Counted from the stretch's first letter, positions 26,651 through 36,464 are shown. The stretch is 64,000 bases of DNA from Effusibacillus dendaii (GCF_015097055.1 NZ_AP023366.1:2436001-2500000), one strand, 5' to 3'. Notes: generated from the sequence alone by a model not told the origin. Made by a program: numbers and translations.

Positions 26651-29020
26651 TTGAAAAGGAAGAAATCGGGACTTTTTTGGAAAGTCTACCTGATTCATAT
26701 TGTGATCATGGTGCTCTTATTGAGCACCCTTATGTTTACCGCTTATTACAGTTTACCTGAGATGTCCAGGGTCAAGAATCGAAGTATTACAGATGAGACA
26801 GTCGTTCGGCTCAAACAACAGATAACCAATGTGACAAACAATTTATATCAAGTTGCCGCTTTGGTACAGAGAAAAGAAGAATTTCTTTCCAACGATTCGG
26901 ACGTGATGACCGAAGCCATCCGAGATTTGATCCTTTCTTCCGGATTCTTTGATCAGGGTCTGATCCTGGATCAAAATGGGGATGTACTGATCTCCTATAA
27001 AGGAGAAGCCACAGATGAGAAAGTCAATCTGGCAAACCAGCCCTATTTTACAGAAGCGGTTCGGACAAAAACTACCTACATCAGTAACATTATTGAGGAT
27101 TTGAACGGAAAGCGGGTAATTGTGGTATCGGTTCCGGTGTTTAACCTGAAAAACGGGGAGGAACGAATTGTCTGCTTATTCGTTCAGATGGATAAAAACG
27201 GTCCATTTCAGTCGATTTTTCAGAGTGTAAATATTGGCGGCGGGGGTTATGCCTATATCGTAGACGGTAACGGCCGTATTCTTTCACACCCGGACATTTC
27301 AAGAATCGGTGACAATGTACTGGCCGTTAACCGGGTCGTACAGAAGGTCACACAGCGAGAATCCGGCTATGAGAAAGTCGTTAATTCGAAAGGCGTCAGC
27401 ATGTATGCCTCCTATACCTATCTGCCCCGTCTTGACTGGGGGATTGTGGCGCAAGTTCCGGAACAGGAGATTTACGCCTCTTTTCGCGATTTTCAAAAGA
27501 GCGTATGGGTGATGGCGGTGTTGTCATTTCTGTTTCTGTCGTTCTTGACAGCTGTTTTTACGAAACAGACACTGCGGCCGATACGTCGTTTGTATGAAGC
27601 TGTGGAAGCAGTCACACAAGGGAACTATGAGCTGTATCTTGAGGAAAAAGATCAAACGGAACTGGGTCAGCTAACAAGACGGTTCAACCAGATGATTGCC
27701 ACCATTCGCGATTCCAGGAAACAAATCGAATATCAGGCGTACCATGATTCTTTGACAGGATTGCCAAACAGGACGTTGTTTAAGGATCATCTGGAACGAA
27801 TTTTGCAAACAGCAAATCTGCGCCAAAAAAAAGCAGCCGTATTGTTTTTGGATCTCGATCGCTTTTATGAAGTAAATGATTCCTTAGGCCATCAGGCGGG
27901 GGACCAACTGCTGGTCGAGGTGGGAAAGCGGTTCAACGAGTTGTCGCCGCTGTTTCTGTATCGCCTTGGCGGCGATGAATTTACAGTAATTATACCGGAG
28001 ATAGACAGTAAAGAAGACGTAGTTGGTACGGTCGAAAATTTAATGTCAAAGTTTGCCGAGCCGTTTGAATTGAAAGGCCGCGAATTTTTTGTCACAGTGA
28101 GCATCGGCATCAGTATCTTCCCTGATGACGGGGAGGATGGCAACAGCCTGCTGCAGCATGCCGATACTGCCATGTACAAAGCGAAGGAACAAATGGGAAA
28201 CAGTCATTGTTTCTTTGAAAAAGAATGGAATTCCAATACGGAATCAAAGCTGAGTTTGACCAGGAAACTGAGAAGGGCGCTGGAAAACGATGAACTGTTG
28301 ATTTACTATCAACCCAAGTTTCAAATTGCAAGCGGCCAGATCTCTGGCATGGAAGCGCTGCTGCGCTGGTATGACCGGGATACTGGCATGATGGTTCCCC
28401 CGAAAGAGTTTATCCCATTGGCAGAAGAATCAGGTCTGATCAGTTCGATTGGCGAATGGGTTTTAAAACACGTATGCACACAAATGAAGCACTGGTTGGA
28501 AGGGGGATATCCACCGTTGCGGGTGTCTGTCAATCTTTCCCCGCAGCAGTTTCAAGATGATAAATTTGTAGATACGGTGCGCCGTATTTTGCAGGAAACC
28601 GGTTTGTCAGGTGAATATCTTGAATTTGAAATCACGGAACGCGTACTGATGAAAAATGAGGAGACCGTACACCAGGTTCTGCGTACCTTTAAAGAGATGG
28701 GAGTTTTCATTTCAATCGACGACTTCGGTACGGGATATTCCTCGCTGAGTTATTTGAAACAATTCCCGATTGATGTTCTGAAAATTGATCAGTCGTTTAT
28801 CAATAATATTACAAATGATCCGGACAACGCTTCGATTACTTCCGCCATCATTCAACTGGCCCATAATTTGAATGCGGAAGTGATTGCGGAGGGAGTGGAG
28901 ACGGAAGAACAGCTTCATTTTCTACGGGACAAACAGTGTGACGCAGTGCAGGGATATTTCATCAGCCCGCCTGTTCCGCCGCATGATTTTGCCGGGGTGT
29001 TAAAGCAGCATCTGGTATGA
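26651..29020 (+). CDS. Membrane GGDEF-EAL signalling protein with extracellular Cache sensor
   Basis: This 789-residue protein makes and/or degrades cyclic-di-GMP. The layout is: membrane helix near residues 10-32, an extracellular dCache domain (about 35-285, with ISNIIEDLNGKRVIVVSVPV and DWGIVAQVPEQEIYASF), a second helix (WVMAVLSFLFLSFLTAVF), HAMP (RPIRRLYEAVEAVTQGNYEL), GGDEF near 439 (RLGGDEFTVIIPE) and EAL near 567 ([30 protein letters not shown]). Both active motifs are intact. The TTG start has a weak ribosome site. A TATAAT at 26534-26539 is the likely -10. Relatives lie at 49354 (intact) and 12745 (decayed). Confidence 0.92.
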   Translation: MKRKKSGLFWKVYLIHIVIMVLLLSTLMFTAYYSLPEMSRVKNRSITDETVVRLKQQITNVTNNLYQVAALVQRKEEFLSNDSDVMTEAIRDLILSSGFFDQGLILDQNGDVLISYKGEATDEKVNLANQPYFTEAVRTKTTYISNIIEDLNGKRVIVVSVPVFNLKNGEERIVCLFVQMDKNGPFQSIFQSVNIGGGGYAYIVDGNGRILSHPDISRIGDNVLAVNRVVQKVTQRESGYEKVVNSKGVSMYASYTYLPRLDWGIVAQVPEQEIYASFRDFQKSVWVMAVLSFLFLSFLTAVFTKQTLRPIRRLYEAVEAVTQGNYELYLEEKDQTELGQLTRRFNQMIATIRDSRKQIEYQAYHDSLTGLPNRTLFKDHLERILQTANLRQKKAAVLFLDLDRFYEVNDSLGHQAGDQLLVEVGKRFNELSPLFLYRLGGDEFTVIIPEIDSKEDVVGTVENLMSKFAEPFELKGREFFVTVSIGISIFPDDGEDGNSLLQHADTAMYKAKEQMGNSHCFFEKEWNSNTESKLSLTRKLRRALENDELLIYYQPKFQIASGQISGMEALLRWYDRDTGMMVPPKEFIPLAEESGLISSIGEWVLKHVCTQMKHWLEGGYPPLRVSVNLSPQQFQDDKFVDTVRRILQETGLSGEYLEFEITERVLMKNEETVHQVLRTFKEMGVFISIDDFGTGYSSLSYLKQFPIDVLKIDQSFINNITNDPDNASITSAIIQLAHNLNAEVIAEGVETEEQLHFLRDKQCDAVQGYFISPPVPPHDFAGVLKQHLV

Positions 29021-29109
29021 CTGACGATTTGATTCGTCAGTTTTCTTTACGAACACGTGTTTAAATCGGTGAACGTATGATGTAGCAATGTGTGAAAGGA
29101 AGTGAGAGA

Positions 29110-29886
29110 GTGGCTCGCAAACCGATTATAGGAATCACGGGTTATCACGTGCGGGGCGAAGAAGGTTATGGAGGGACGTTTCGTGGATTGCCCGGACAAG
29201 GATTTAGCGTGATGGGGCATGACTACATTCGGGCAGTTATACAATCCGGCGGTATTCCGATTGGTATCCCAGTCGGTGAAAAGGAGGATTGTGCCCAACT
29301 TGTGGAAGCGGTGGATGGCTTGTTGTTAAGCGGTGGAGAAGATCTGGATCCGACTTTGTACGGAAGTCATCCTAACCGCCGTTGCGGTGTTCTGGCCCCG
29401 GAACGGGATCGGTTTGAAATGGATTTGTTGGAGGAAGCACTTCGCCAACAAAAAACGGTATTGGCGATTTGTCGGGGAATGCAGCTCGTGAATGTCTACT
29501 TTGGCGGTACGTTGCATGTGGATTTGTCGAAATCTTCGAAAAAGGTGTTGGCCCATCAGTTTTCCAAGTGTCCCCGCTGGTATCCGGCGCATCGTGTCAA
29601 ATTGCTATCCCCTATTTTGCAGGCGCTTTACGGGGCGAATGAGATTGCGACGAACAGCTTTCATCATCAGGCTGTAAGAGACATCGGGGCAGGACTGAAA
29701 GTCGCGGCCAGAGCGGAAGACGGCATTGTGGAGGCGCTTTTGCATCCTGACCACCCTCAATTATTGGCTTTGCAATGGCATCCAGAAATGATAGCGGTTA
29801 CAAATCCGGAGGGTTTGATTCCGTTTCGTTGGTTGATCGAACGTTGCATGCCAAAGGGTGTAGAAAATGAACAGCCATCCGTATGA
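29110..29886 (+). CDS. Class I glutamine amidotransferase-type hydrolase (peptidase C26, PuuD-like)
   Basis: The 258-residue protein belongs to the gamma-glutamyl hydrolase family; members such as PuuD free GABA from gamma-glutamyl-GABA. It has the front motif PIIGITGYHV, DGLLLSGGEDLDPTLYG, the nucleophile loop AICRGMQLVNVYFGGTLH (cysteine in CRGMQ) and the histidine-glutamate pair in LALQWHPEM. Length is typical. The GTG at 29110 is chosen with AAAGGAAGTGAGA upstream; the in-frame ATG at 29092 has no ribosome site. It is followed by a strong terminator, so it is probably transcribed alone. The physiological substrate is not certain. Confidence 0.88.
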   Translation: MARKPIIGITGYHVRGEEGYGGTFRGLPGQGFSVMGHDYIRAVIQSGGIPIGIPVGEKEDCAQLVEAVDGLLLSGGEDLDPTLYGSHPNRRCGVLAPERDRFEMDLLEEALRQQKTVLAICRGMQLVNVYFGGTLHVDLSKSSKKVLAHQFSKCPRWYPAHRVKLLSPILQALYGANEIATNSFHHQAVRDIGAGLKVAARAEDGIVEALLHPDHPQLLALQWHPEMIAVTNPEGLIPFRWLIERCMPKGVENEQPSV

Positions 29887-29899
29887 CTGGAATTAGGAA

Positions 29900-29956
29900 G
29901 AAGGGGAAGCGGCGTTTAGGGAATGGAAGCCCGCTTCCGCAACTTCCCCTTTTATC
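29900..29956 (+). terminator. Terminator of the C26 peptidase gene
   Basis: GGGGAAG near 29904 pairs with CTTCCCC near 29943, with extra pairing inside (CGG with CCG), followed by TTTT. Confidence 0.7.
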
Positions 29957-30174
29957 GGTTCTACACCAATTCCGGCTTGGGCATCGACAGCCGTTGGTGA
30001 GAAAACGACGGCCTGGTTAATACAATTTCAATGAATGGTCTAAAGCGCGGTTCTAACGATTCGATCCGAAGTTTTGACGGAACGTCCTGACTGCTTTTTA
30101 TTGCAACAGATGAAGCGGTAAACTCGATGTAGTATAATGTCTGCGAGATAATGGAAACGGGGAGGGTGAATATC
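29957..30174. other. Intergenic stretch before the amidase gene
   Basis: The stretch holds a TATAAT at 30133-30138, a likely -10 for the amidase, without a clear -35. The minus strand has an open frame (29961-30176) whose last 50 codons look coding-like (DVPSKLRIESLEPRFRPF), but its only ATG overlaps the amidase ribosome site and no ribosome site is seen. It could be a remnant. Confidence 0.35.
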
Positions 30175-31590
30175 ATGACGGCATCAAATAGCGATATCTT
30201 GCTGGGGAGTTTGACGGATCTATCAGATTCAATTCGTCAAAAACGCGTTTCACCGGTTGAAGTAACGCAGCAGGCGCTTGACAGAATTGAGCAAACCAAT
30301 CCCAAATTAAATGCGTTTATTACCGTTTTGCAGGAAAAGGCGATAGAAAATGCCCGGACAGCAGAACGGGAGATTGTGGAGGGGAATTGGCGGGGGCCAT
30401 TGCATGGAGTTCCGATTGGATTAAAGGATCTGGTTTTCACAGAAGGGGTTCGAACGACAATGGGGGCCCGTATATTTAAAGATTACATACCGGATTACAG
30501 CGCCACTGTTGTTAACAAACTTGAGGAAGCGGGCGCCGTTCTGCTTGGCAAATTAAATACGCATGAGTTTGCGTACGGTCCAACAGGTGACAGATCGTTT
30601 TTTGGACCTGTCAAAAACCCTTATGATCTGGAAAAAATTACAGGAGGTTCGAGCAGCGGGTCGGGTGCTGCGGTGGCTGCCGGAATGGTGTTTGCCGCTC
30701 TTGGTACTGACACAGGCGGATCAATTCGGATTCCGGCGGCTCACTGTGGGATTGTCGGCATGAAGCCGACATTCGGACGAGTCAGCAAATATGGCGTGTA
30801 TCCGCTTGCCTGGACATTGGACCACATCGGACCGATGACCCGTACGGTAAGAGATAATGCGATTTTGCTGAATGTATTAGCAGGTTATGACCCGAAAGAT
30901 CCCTACACGGTTCAGTTGGAAACGGAAGATTTTACACGCCTTCTGGAGCAGGGTGTCAAGAATTCTGTGATTGGCGTCCCGAGCAATTTTTATTTTGATT
31001 ACTTGGATCCGGAGGTGGAACGGGAAGTTCGCCAAGCGATTGAACTGTTCCGTCGTCTGGGTGCTGATATTCGGGAAATTGAAATCCCCCAGCTGCCCGA
31101 TACTTTATTGGCGCAACAGATTACGATCAAATCAGAAGCGTACGCGATCCACAGACAGTTGTTGGAGGAGCGGGGGACTGAATACGATGAAGAAGTAAAA
31201 GAAAGGCTATTGACCGGCATTGATACGAAGGCGTATGAATATGTGGATGCTCAGGAACTGCGGCAAGCAGGGAGACGGGCATATCTTGAAACGCTGCAGA
31301 AAGTAGACCTTCTGCTGGCGCCTGCTACCCCCATTTTGCCTACCCCAATTGGACAGCGTGACATTTTGTTTGGGGGAAAAACCGATAATGTACGGGCTGT
31401 CATCACCCGTTTGACAGGCCCCACCAACGTAACGGGTTTGCCAAGTCTTGTGGTGCCCTGCGGGTTTTCTCAGAGCGGACTCCCGATTGGGCTGCAGTTG
31501 ATTGGAAAGCCATATGAGGAAGCGAACCTCTACCGGTTTGGATATGCTTTCGAGCAGGAAATAGGTTTGCCAAAAGGAAAAAGAGTGTAA
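30175..31590 (+). CDS. Amidase, GatA/amidase-signature family
   Basis: The 471-residue protein is a Ser-cisSer-Lys amidohydrolase. The catalytic lysine lies in [20 protein letters not shown], and the serine pair in [19 protein letters not shown], followed by [20 protein letters not shown]. Closely similar chains include GatA of the tRNA amidotransferase, but no gatB or gatC gene adjoins, so a free-standing amidase is more likely. The ATG at 30175 has GGGGAGGGTG 6 bases upstream. It has its own promoter region and terminator. It sits beside the gamma-glutamyl hydrolase-type gene, perhaps for amide nitrogen recovery, which is inference. Confidence 0.88.
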   Translation: MTASNSDILLGSLTDLSDSIRQKRVSPVEVTQQALDRIEQTNPKLNAFITVLQEKAIENARTAEREIVEGNWRGPLHGVPIGLKDLVFTEGVRTTMGARIFKDYIPDYSATVVNKLEEAGAVLLGKLNTHEFAYGPTGDRSFFGPVKNPYDLEKITGGSSSGSGAAVAAGMVFAALGTDTGGSIRIPAAHCGIVGMKPTFGRVSKYGVYPLAWTLDHIGPMTRTVRDNAILLNVLAGYDPKDPYTVQLETEDFTRLLEQGVKNSVIGVPSNFYFDYLDPEVEREVRQAIELFRRLGADIREIEIPQLPDTLLAQQITIKSEAYAIHRQLLEERGTEYDEEVKERLLTGIDTKAYEYVDAQELRQAGRRAYLETLQKVDLLLAPATPILPTPIGQRDILFGGKTDNVRAVITRLTGPTNVTGLPSLVVPCGFSQSGLPIGLQLIGKPYEEANLYRFGYAFEQEIGLPKGKRV

Positions 31591-31597
31591 AGAACAA

Positions 31598-31623
31598 ACG
31601 CCCCTGTACAGGGGCGTTTTTGC
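31598..31623 (+). terminator. Terminator of the amidase gene
   Basis: ACGCCCCTGT pairs perfectly with ACAGGGGCGT (31598-31617), followed by TTTTTT. Confidence 0.92.
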
Positions 31624-31666
31624 GTTGCCAGAAACTGTTTCTATCGGCTGACAGTACAAGGGCAAC

Positions 31667-31714
31667 AAGGCAACCGCCGCCTACGCCGAAGTTTGGCGTT
31701 GGCCAGGTTGCTTT
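31667..31714. repeat. Hairpin repeat, copy A of a three-copy family
   Basis: GCAACC (31670-31675) pairs with GGTTGC (31706-31711), GCC (31679-31681) with GGC (31701-31703) and CGCC (31684-31687) with GGCG (31695-31698). The centre reads CCGCCTACGCCGAAGTTTGG, closely like the cores at 43747 and 60187 (CCGCCTGCGCC then TTGGCG). It lies 8 bases from the end of the minus-strand iclR gene and could serve as its terminator. It is the most divergent copy. Confidence 0.6.
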
Positions 31715-31721
31715 GCATAGG

Positions 31722-32489
31722 TCATTCGCGTGCGGAGTATCCTAAACGGGCGGAGATTTTGCGTCCGATATCGCGAACCTGCTGGGCGCGGAGTTCCAGT
31801 TGGCCAGGTTGCATCCGGTGCGTGGGGGCCGAAACGGAAATCGATGCGACGACTTTGCCTGTATGGTCATGAATCGGTGCTGCGACACAGGTAATCCCCA
31901 ATTCGTTTTCTTCCAGGTCTAACGCAAACCCCTGCTCACGGATCAGTTGTAAGTTGTCCAACAGATCATCGAGGTTGGCGATTGTATGTGGGGTATGCGG
32001 TTCCATCCCATATTGGCGGATAATTTCACGAACCTGCGCTTCCGGCAGGTGAGCCAAAATTGCCTTGCCGACCCCTGTGCAGTGAACGGGAGCACGATGA
32101 CCGACGCGGCTGTGCATGCGAATCGTTTCCGTACCTTCCACTTTCTCAATATATACGACATCCCCTTTGTCTAATACAACCAGGTGGATAACTTCGTTTG
32201 TCAGATCGGCCAGTTGCTGCAGATAGGGCATTGCCTCCCGTCTGACATCCAAACTGCTGAGCAGTCGTGACGATACTTCCAACAGTTTGTATCCCAGTTT
32301 GTATCGTTCCGTTTCCGGGTCTTGTTGGATGTAACCGAGCCGGGACAATGTGGAGAGGACACGGTGAACGGTACTTTTCTGCATCTTCATTTCGTTTGCC
32401 AGTTCTGTTACGCCAACCCCGTTTCGGGCAAGACTTACCTGCTCCAAAATGTGCATGGCTCGTTCTACTGATTTGACCCCGTCTTCCAT
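31722..32489 (-). CDS. IclR-family regulator, divergent from malate synthase
   Basis: The 255-residue protein has an N-terminal winged helix (VTELANEMKMQKSTVHRVLS) and a C-terminal effector domain (VGHRAPVHCTGVGKAILAHL, then GFALDLEENELGITCVAAPI). Divergent orientation to aceB suggests control of the glyoxylate bypass, as IclR does in enteric bacteria. ATG 32489 is preferred: AAGGTG lies 8 bases upstream, while ATG 32519 lacks a site. The shared intergenic region carries several inverted repeats. It differs from the IclR protein at 22443 in length and sequence, but has the same domain order. Confidence 0.9.
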   Translation of the reverse strand: MEDGVKSVERAMHILEQVSLARNGVGVTELANEMKMQKSTVHRVLSTLSRLGYIQQDPETERYKLGYKLLEVSSRLLSSLDVRREAMPYLQQLADLTNEVIHLVVLDKGDVVYIEKVEGTETIRMHSRVGHRAPVHCTGVGKAILAHLPEAQVREIIRQYGMEPHTPHTIANLDDLLDNLQLIREQGFALDLEENELGITCVAAPIHDHTGKVVASISVSAPTHRMQPGQLELRAQQVRDIGRKISARLGYSARE

Positions 32490-32531
32490 TTTGATGACAC
32501 CTTCCCTCGAGGGGAGCATATCAAAATCAAC

Positions 32532-32547
32532 AAGTTGTATGCAACTT
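32532..32547. promoter_or_regulatory. Perfect 16-bp palindrome near the iclR start
   Basis: AAGTTGTATGCAACTT has 6-bp perfect arms around TATG. It lies 43 bases upstream of the iclR start, where an autoregulatory site would be expected. Confidence 0.5.
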
Positions 32548-32572
32548 CGTAAGTAGTAAAAAAAAATCTCTA

Positions 32573-32638
32573 TTTACGAATTAACTCACAAATGATATGA
32601 TTTTTATAGTTTAGGAACACCGTTCCGTAATTCGGAAC
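32573..32638 (+). promoter_or_regulatory. aceB promoter with an overlapping GGAAC/GTTCC operator array
   Basis: TTTACG (32573-32578), a 17-base spacer and TATGAT (32596-32601) form a fair promoter. Just downstream, around the expected start of transcription, lie GGAAC (32614-32618), GTTCC (32622-32626) and CGGAAC (32633-32638). They form two overlapping inverted repeats: GGAAC-N3-GTTCC and GTTCCG-N5-CGGAAC. This is a good place for a repressor, and the divergent IclR protein is the obvious candidate. Confidence 0.6.
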
Positions 32639-32684
32639 AAAAATAACGATTGTTGCAATTAAAAACTTTGTGGGAGGTTTAACC

Positions 32685-34283
32685 ATGGCAAACAATTACC
32701 CTGCAGGCGTTGAATTTAAAGGGAACATCACGCCAGAATTTGCGGAAATCCTGACTCCGGAGGCAGTTGCTTTCGTTGCCGAACTGCATCGCAAATATAA
32801 TCCGACGCGGGAAGCACTTCTGAAAAAACGGGATGAACGGCAGAAGGAAATCGATGCTGGCAAGCTTCCAGACTTCCTGCCGGAAACGGAGCATATTCGA
32901 AAAGGCGATTGGAAAGTAGCTCCGATACCGGCCGATTTACAAGACCGCCGGGTGGAAATCACAGGCCCGTCCGCTGACCGCAAGATGGTGATTAATGCGC
33001 TGAATTCGGGCGCCAAAGTCTTCATGGTCGATTTTGAGGATGCCAACTCTCCGACATGGGATAACCAGCTGCAAGGACAAATTAATCTGCGCGACGCCAT
33101 TCGCCGCCAAATTGACTACGTAAGTGCGGAAGGAAAAGAATACAAACTGAACGAAAAAGTGGCGGTTCTGATTGCTCGCCCACGCGGTTGGCACATGGTG
33201 GAAAAACACATGCTCGTTGACGGTCAACCGGTTTCCGGCAGCATTTTCGATTTCGCTCTGTACTTCTTCCACAATGCAAAAGAACTGCTCAGCCGCGGTT
33301 CTGGCCCATACTTCTATCTGCCCAAAATGGAAAGCCATTTGGAAGCTCGCCTGTGGAACGACATTTTCGTGGATGCGCAGAACAAGCTGGGAATTCCGCA
33401 AGGGACAATCAAGGCTACGGTTCTGGTGGAAACGATTTTGGCAACGTTTGAAATGGATGAAATCCTGTATGAACTGCGTGAACATATTGCCGGTATGAAC
33501 TGCGGCCGTTGGGACTATATTTTCAGCTACATCAAGAAGCTTCGCAACCAACCGAACGTGATTCTGCCCGACCGCGGACAGGTTACGATGACCGTTCCGT
33601 TCATGCGAGCGTACAGCCTGTTTACAATCAAGACCTGCCACAAGCGCGGCGCATTTGCTATCGGCGGTATGGCTGCGCAGATTCCGGTGAAAAACGACCC
33701 GGTTGCCAACGAAGAAGCGTTCGCAAAGGTACGCGCCGATAAAGAGCGGGAAGCAAACGACGGTCACGATGGCACATGGGTGGCGCATCCGGGGCTTGTG
33801 CCAGTGGCATTGGAAGTGTTCAACCGCGTCATGCCGCAGCCGAATCAAGTCGACAAGCAGTTGGACGATTTTACTGCAACGGCGGAAGAACTGTTGGCCG
33901 TTCCGGAAGGGATGATCACGGAGGCGGGTCTCCGCAACAACATCAGCGTAGGCATCCAATATACAGAAGCCTGGTTGCGCGGCTCCGGTGCAGTGCCGAT
34001 TTTCAACCTGATGGAAGATGCAGCAACGGCTGAAATCTCCCGGACGCAGGTATGGCAGTGGCTCCATCATCCGAAAGGCGTTTTGAATGACGGCCGTAAA
34101 GTTACGGTGGAATTGGTTGACCAACTGATCAAAGAAGAACTGGAAAAAGTGAAAACCGCGATCGGTGAGCAGCGTTATAACGCAGGTAAATTCGACGTGG
34201 CGACAGACCTGTTCCGCAAAATGGTAGTTACGGAAGAATTTTATGATTTCTTGACTACTCCGGCATACGAATTCCTGGGATAA
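32685..34283 (+). CDS. aceB: Malate synthase A
   Basis: This enzyme condenses glyoxylate with acetyl-CoA to give malate, the second step of the glyoxylate bypass. The 532-residue length and the sequence are those of the A form. Landmarks are [33 protein letters not shown], the central [20 protein letters not shown] with active-site glycine-arginine, and [20 protein letters not shown]. The ATG at 32685 has GGGAGG 8 bases upstream; a GTG at 32670 lies inside the ribosome site. The partner isocitrate lyase is 5 kb away on the other strand, not in the same operon. A strong terminator follows. Confidence 0.97.
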   Translation: MANNYPAGVEFKGNITPEFAEILTPEAVAFVAELHRKYNPTREALLKKRDERQKEIDAGKLPDFLPETEHIRKGDWKVAPIPADLQDRRVEITGPSADRKMVINALNSGAKVFMVDFEDANSPTWDNQLQGQINLRDAIRRQIDYVSAEGKEYKLNEKVAVLIARPRGWHMVEKHMLVDGQPVSGSIFDFALYFFHNAKELLSRGSGPYFYLPKMESHLEARLWNDIFVDAQNKLGIPQGTIKATVLVETILATFEMDEILYELREHIAGMNCGRWDYIFSYIKKLRNQPNVILPDRGQVTMTVPFMRAYSLFTIKTCHKRGAFAIGGMAAQIPVKNDPVANEEAFAKVRADKEREANDGHDGTWVAHPGLVPVALEVFNRVMPQPNQVDKQLDDFTATAEELLAVPEGMITEAGLRNNISVGIQYTEAWLRGSGAVPIFNLMEDAATAEISRTQVWQWLHHPKGVLNDGRKVTVELVDQLIKEELEKVKTAIGEQRYNAGKFDVATDLFRKMVVTEEFYDFLTTPAYEFLG

Positions 34284-34297
34284 ACGCATAATGACAC

Positions 34298-34329
34298 AGC
34301 CCGCATCGACAAGGATGCGGGCTTTTTCA
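34298..34329 (+). terminator. Terminator of aceB
   Basis: AGCCCGCATC (34298-34307) pairs perfectly with GATGCGGGCT (34314-34323), followed by TTTTT. Confidence 0.95.
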
Positions 34330-34346
34330 AAAGAGGGGGCTTCTGA

Positions 34347-35954
34347 ATGAATTTCGACCCGATGTATCAGCCGTATCCTTCCAGGCGTACGCCCGTTTAT
34401 GCCAAAAATGGAATGGTGGCCGCTTCGCAACCGCTTGCCGCAGAAGCCGGTCTGGCAATCTTGCGAAAAGGCGGCAATGCTATCGATGCGGCGATTGCGA
34501 CAGCCGCCTGTCTGACAGTGGTTGAACCGACGCAGAACGGAATTGGCGGAGATGCATTTGCACTGGTCTGGGCAGAAGGAAAGCTGTATGGACTGAATTC
34601 CAGCGGACCGGCCCCAAAACGTCTTTCCGTCGATGAATTGGAAAAGGCGGGCATTAAACAACTCCCGACCACCGGTATGATTCCGGTGACGGTGCCCGGT
34701 ACGCCGGGTGCATGGGCGCAACTGTCGCGGCGATTTGGCAAGCTGTCATTTGCAGAACTGTTGCGACCGGCAATCGAATACGCCGAACAGGGGTTTCCTG
34801 TATCTCCGTTGTGTGGGTTTTTATGGGAAAAGGCCTACAGTCAGTACCGCACTCAACTGCAGGGAGAACAGTTTAAAAGTTGGTTTGACACGTTTGCCCC
34901 ACGCGGAAGAGCCCCGCATATCGGTGAAATTTGGCGTTCTTCCGATCATGCCCGTACGCTGCAACTGATCGCCGAATCGAATGGGGAATCGTTTTACCGT
35001 GGGGAGTTGGCTGAAAAGATTGACCGGTTTTTCCGACAATATGGGGGGTATTTGCAGTTTGATGACCTGGCGGCATTTCAGCCGGAATGGGTGGAACCGA
35101 TTCATGTCAAATACCGGGAGCATGAAGTGTGGGAAATCCCGCCGAACGGGCACGGTTTGGTGGCGTTGATGGCGCTTAACATATTGAACGGGTTTGATTT
35201 TGCGGAGCGAGATACGGTGGAGACGCTGCACAAACAAATCGAAGCGATAAAATTGGCGTACGCGGACGGAAAAACTTACATCGCGGAACGTTCCAGCATG
35301 AAAGTAAGCGTGGATGATCTGCTGTCGGAAGCGTATGCAGAGGAACGACGAAAGCTGATAGGAGAACAGGCGTTGCAACCGATGCCCGGCAAGCCGCCGC
35401 AGAGCGGGACCGTTTATTTATGCACGGCTGACGGGGAAGGGAATATGGTGTCTTATATTCAGAGCAATTATATGGGATTTGGTTCTGGACTTGTAGTGCC
35501 CGGAACAGGAATCAGTCTGCATAACCGGGGACATAATTTCACACTTGATCGAAATCATGTCAATTGTCTGGAACCGGGTAAGCGGCCGTATCATACGATC
35601 ATTCCCGGATTTTTGACAAAAGGCGGCCGACCGGTGGGGCCGTTCGGTGTAATGGGTGCGTTTATGCAGCCGCAGGGTCATTTGCAGGTCGTTATGAATA
35701 TGGTGGACTTTGGCCTGAATCCGCAGGCGGCGCTGGACGCTCCCAGATGGCAGTGGATGGAAGGGAAAAGAGTTGAAATGGAACACACCGTTCCGCCGCA
35801 TTTAGCCCATGCGTTGGCAGGACGGGGACATGATATTCAGTACGCGCTTCATTCCAACCATTTTGGACGGGGACAAATCATACACAGATTAGAGAACGGC
35901 GTGTTGGTGGGAGGATCTGAACCCCGCACGGACGGTCAAGCGGCTGCCTGGTAA
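34347..35954 (+). CDS. Gamma-glutamyltransferase family protein, YwrD-like
   Basis: The 535-residue protein is a self-processing N-terminal nucleophile enzyme acting on gamma-glutamyl compounds. The front part has VAASQPLAAEAGLAILRKGG and NAIDAAIATAACLTVVEPTQ then NGIGGDAFALVW. The self-cleavage threonine is probably that of SGTVYLCTADGEGNMVSYIQ, near residue 354. There is no signal peptide, so it should act in the cytoplasm like YwrD, not as the secreted Ggt. The ATG at 34347 has AGAGGGGGC upstream. It may work with the gamma-glutamyl hydrolase-type protein at 29110, which is inference. Confidence 0.88.
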   Translation: MNFDPMYQPYPSRRTPVYAKNGMVAASQPLAAEAGLAILRKGGNAIDAAIATAACLTVVEPTQNGIGGDAFALVWAEGKLYGLNSSGPAPKRLSVDELEKAGIKQLPTTGMIPVTVPGTPGAWAQLSRRFGKLSFAELLRPAIEYAEQGFPVSPLCGFLWEKAYSQYRTQLQGEQFKSWFDTFAPRGRAPHIGEIWRSSDHARTLQLIAESNGESFYRGELAEKIDRFFRQYGGYLQFDDLAAFQPEWVEPIHVKYREHEVWEIPPNGHGLVALMALNILNGFDFAERDTVETLHKQIEAIKLAYADGKTYIAERSSMKVSVDDLLSEAYAEERRKLIGEQALQPMPGKPPQSGTVYLCTADGEGNMVSYIQSNYMGFGSGLVVPGTGISLHNRGHNFTLDRNHVNCLEPGKRPYHTIIPGFLTKGGRPVGPFGVMGAFMQPQGHLQVVMNMVDFGLNPQAALDAPRWQWMEGKRVEMEHTVPPHLAHALAGRGHDIQYALHSNHFGRGQIIHRLENGVLVGGSEPRTDGQAAAW

Positions 35955-35963
35955 GCAGCCGCT
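35939..35963. terminator. Hairpin between converging genes
   Basis: AGCGGCTGC (35939-35947) pairs perfectly with GCAGCCGCT (35955-35963) and spans the stop codon of the gamma-glutamyltransferase gene. T-runs on either side are poor. Confidence 0.5.
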
Positions 35964-35969
35964 ATCACT

Positions 35970-36464
35970 TTAGACCCAGTTGTCACCACCGCCGCCATTA
36001 TCATATCCACCGCCGTTATCATACCCGCCGTCATTGCCGTAGCTGCCGCTATCGTTATAACCGGAATCATCTGCGTGATTCCAACCTCCGGCATTGGGGT
36101 CGTATCCACCGTCTGCGGGCAGACGGTTCATCAGATCGTCAATCTCATGCTGCTGCAAAATGTTTTGTTGCTGCAGTTCCTGTAACATGCGATCTTCATC
36201 CAGAGAGTTGAAATAATTATATTGCTCTGCGTTTATGCGGCCCTGTTCAAACAACCAGGAAAGCAGCGCACCCGTGGCCATGCCGCCGGCAAACATTCCC
36301 AGGCCGCTGCCCATGCCTTCGCCGAATCCATTTGGCGGATACATATTCGGTCCATAATGGGGTTGTGAGTATGTTTGACTGCCGGAATACCGGTTCCGCG
36401 TCAAGGGACGGATAATAAGAAAATAAATTAACAAAATCACGATGATGATGGAAACAAGCGACAT
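35970..36464 (-). CDS. Small membrane-anchored protein with a Gly/Asp/Asn/Tyr-rich tail
   Basis: I do not recognise this protein by name. The 164 residues start with one membrane helix (MSLVSIIIVILLIYFLIIRP), followed by a Tyr/Pro/Gly-rich linker, a short hydrophobic glycine-rich stretch (GLGMFAGGMATGALLSWLFE), a helical part with a coiled-coil look (MLQELQQQNILQQHEIDDLM) and a tail of short repeats such as GGYDNGG. The ATG at 36464 has GGAGG 7 bases upstream; an earlier in-frame ATG (36482) lies before that site. It is divergent from a coat gene cluster, and low-complexity tails of this kind are common in spore coat or envelope proteins. Its role is unknown. Confidence 0.75.
   Translation of the reverse strand: MSLVSIIIVILLIYFLIIRPLTRNRYSGSQTYSQPHYGPNMYPPNGFGEGMGSGLGMFAGGMATGALLSWLFEQGRINAEQYNYFNSLDEDRMLQELQQQNILQQHEIDDLMNRLPADGGYDPNAGGWNHADDSGYNDSGSYGNDGGYDNGGGYDNGGGGDNWV

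Noticed and set aside
29961-30176. 71-codon minus-strand frame before the amidase
   Set aside because: The end reads somewhat like protein, but the only start overlaps the amidase ribosome site and no ribosome site is seen for it. Kept only as a note in the intergenic entry.
30175-31590. GatA subunit of the tRNA amidotransferase
   Set aside because: The fold is the same, but gatC and gatB are not adjacent, so a free-standing amidase is more likely.
32937-34721. 594-codon open frame on the minus strand
   Set aside because: It lies opposite aceB and the start of the gamma-glutamyltransferase gene, both clear enzymes. It has no ribosome site and no family text; it is a by-product of their codon use.
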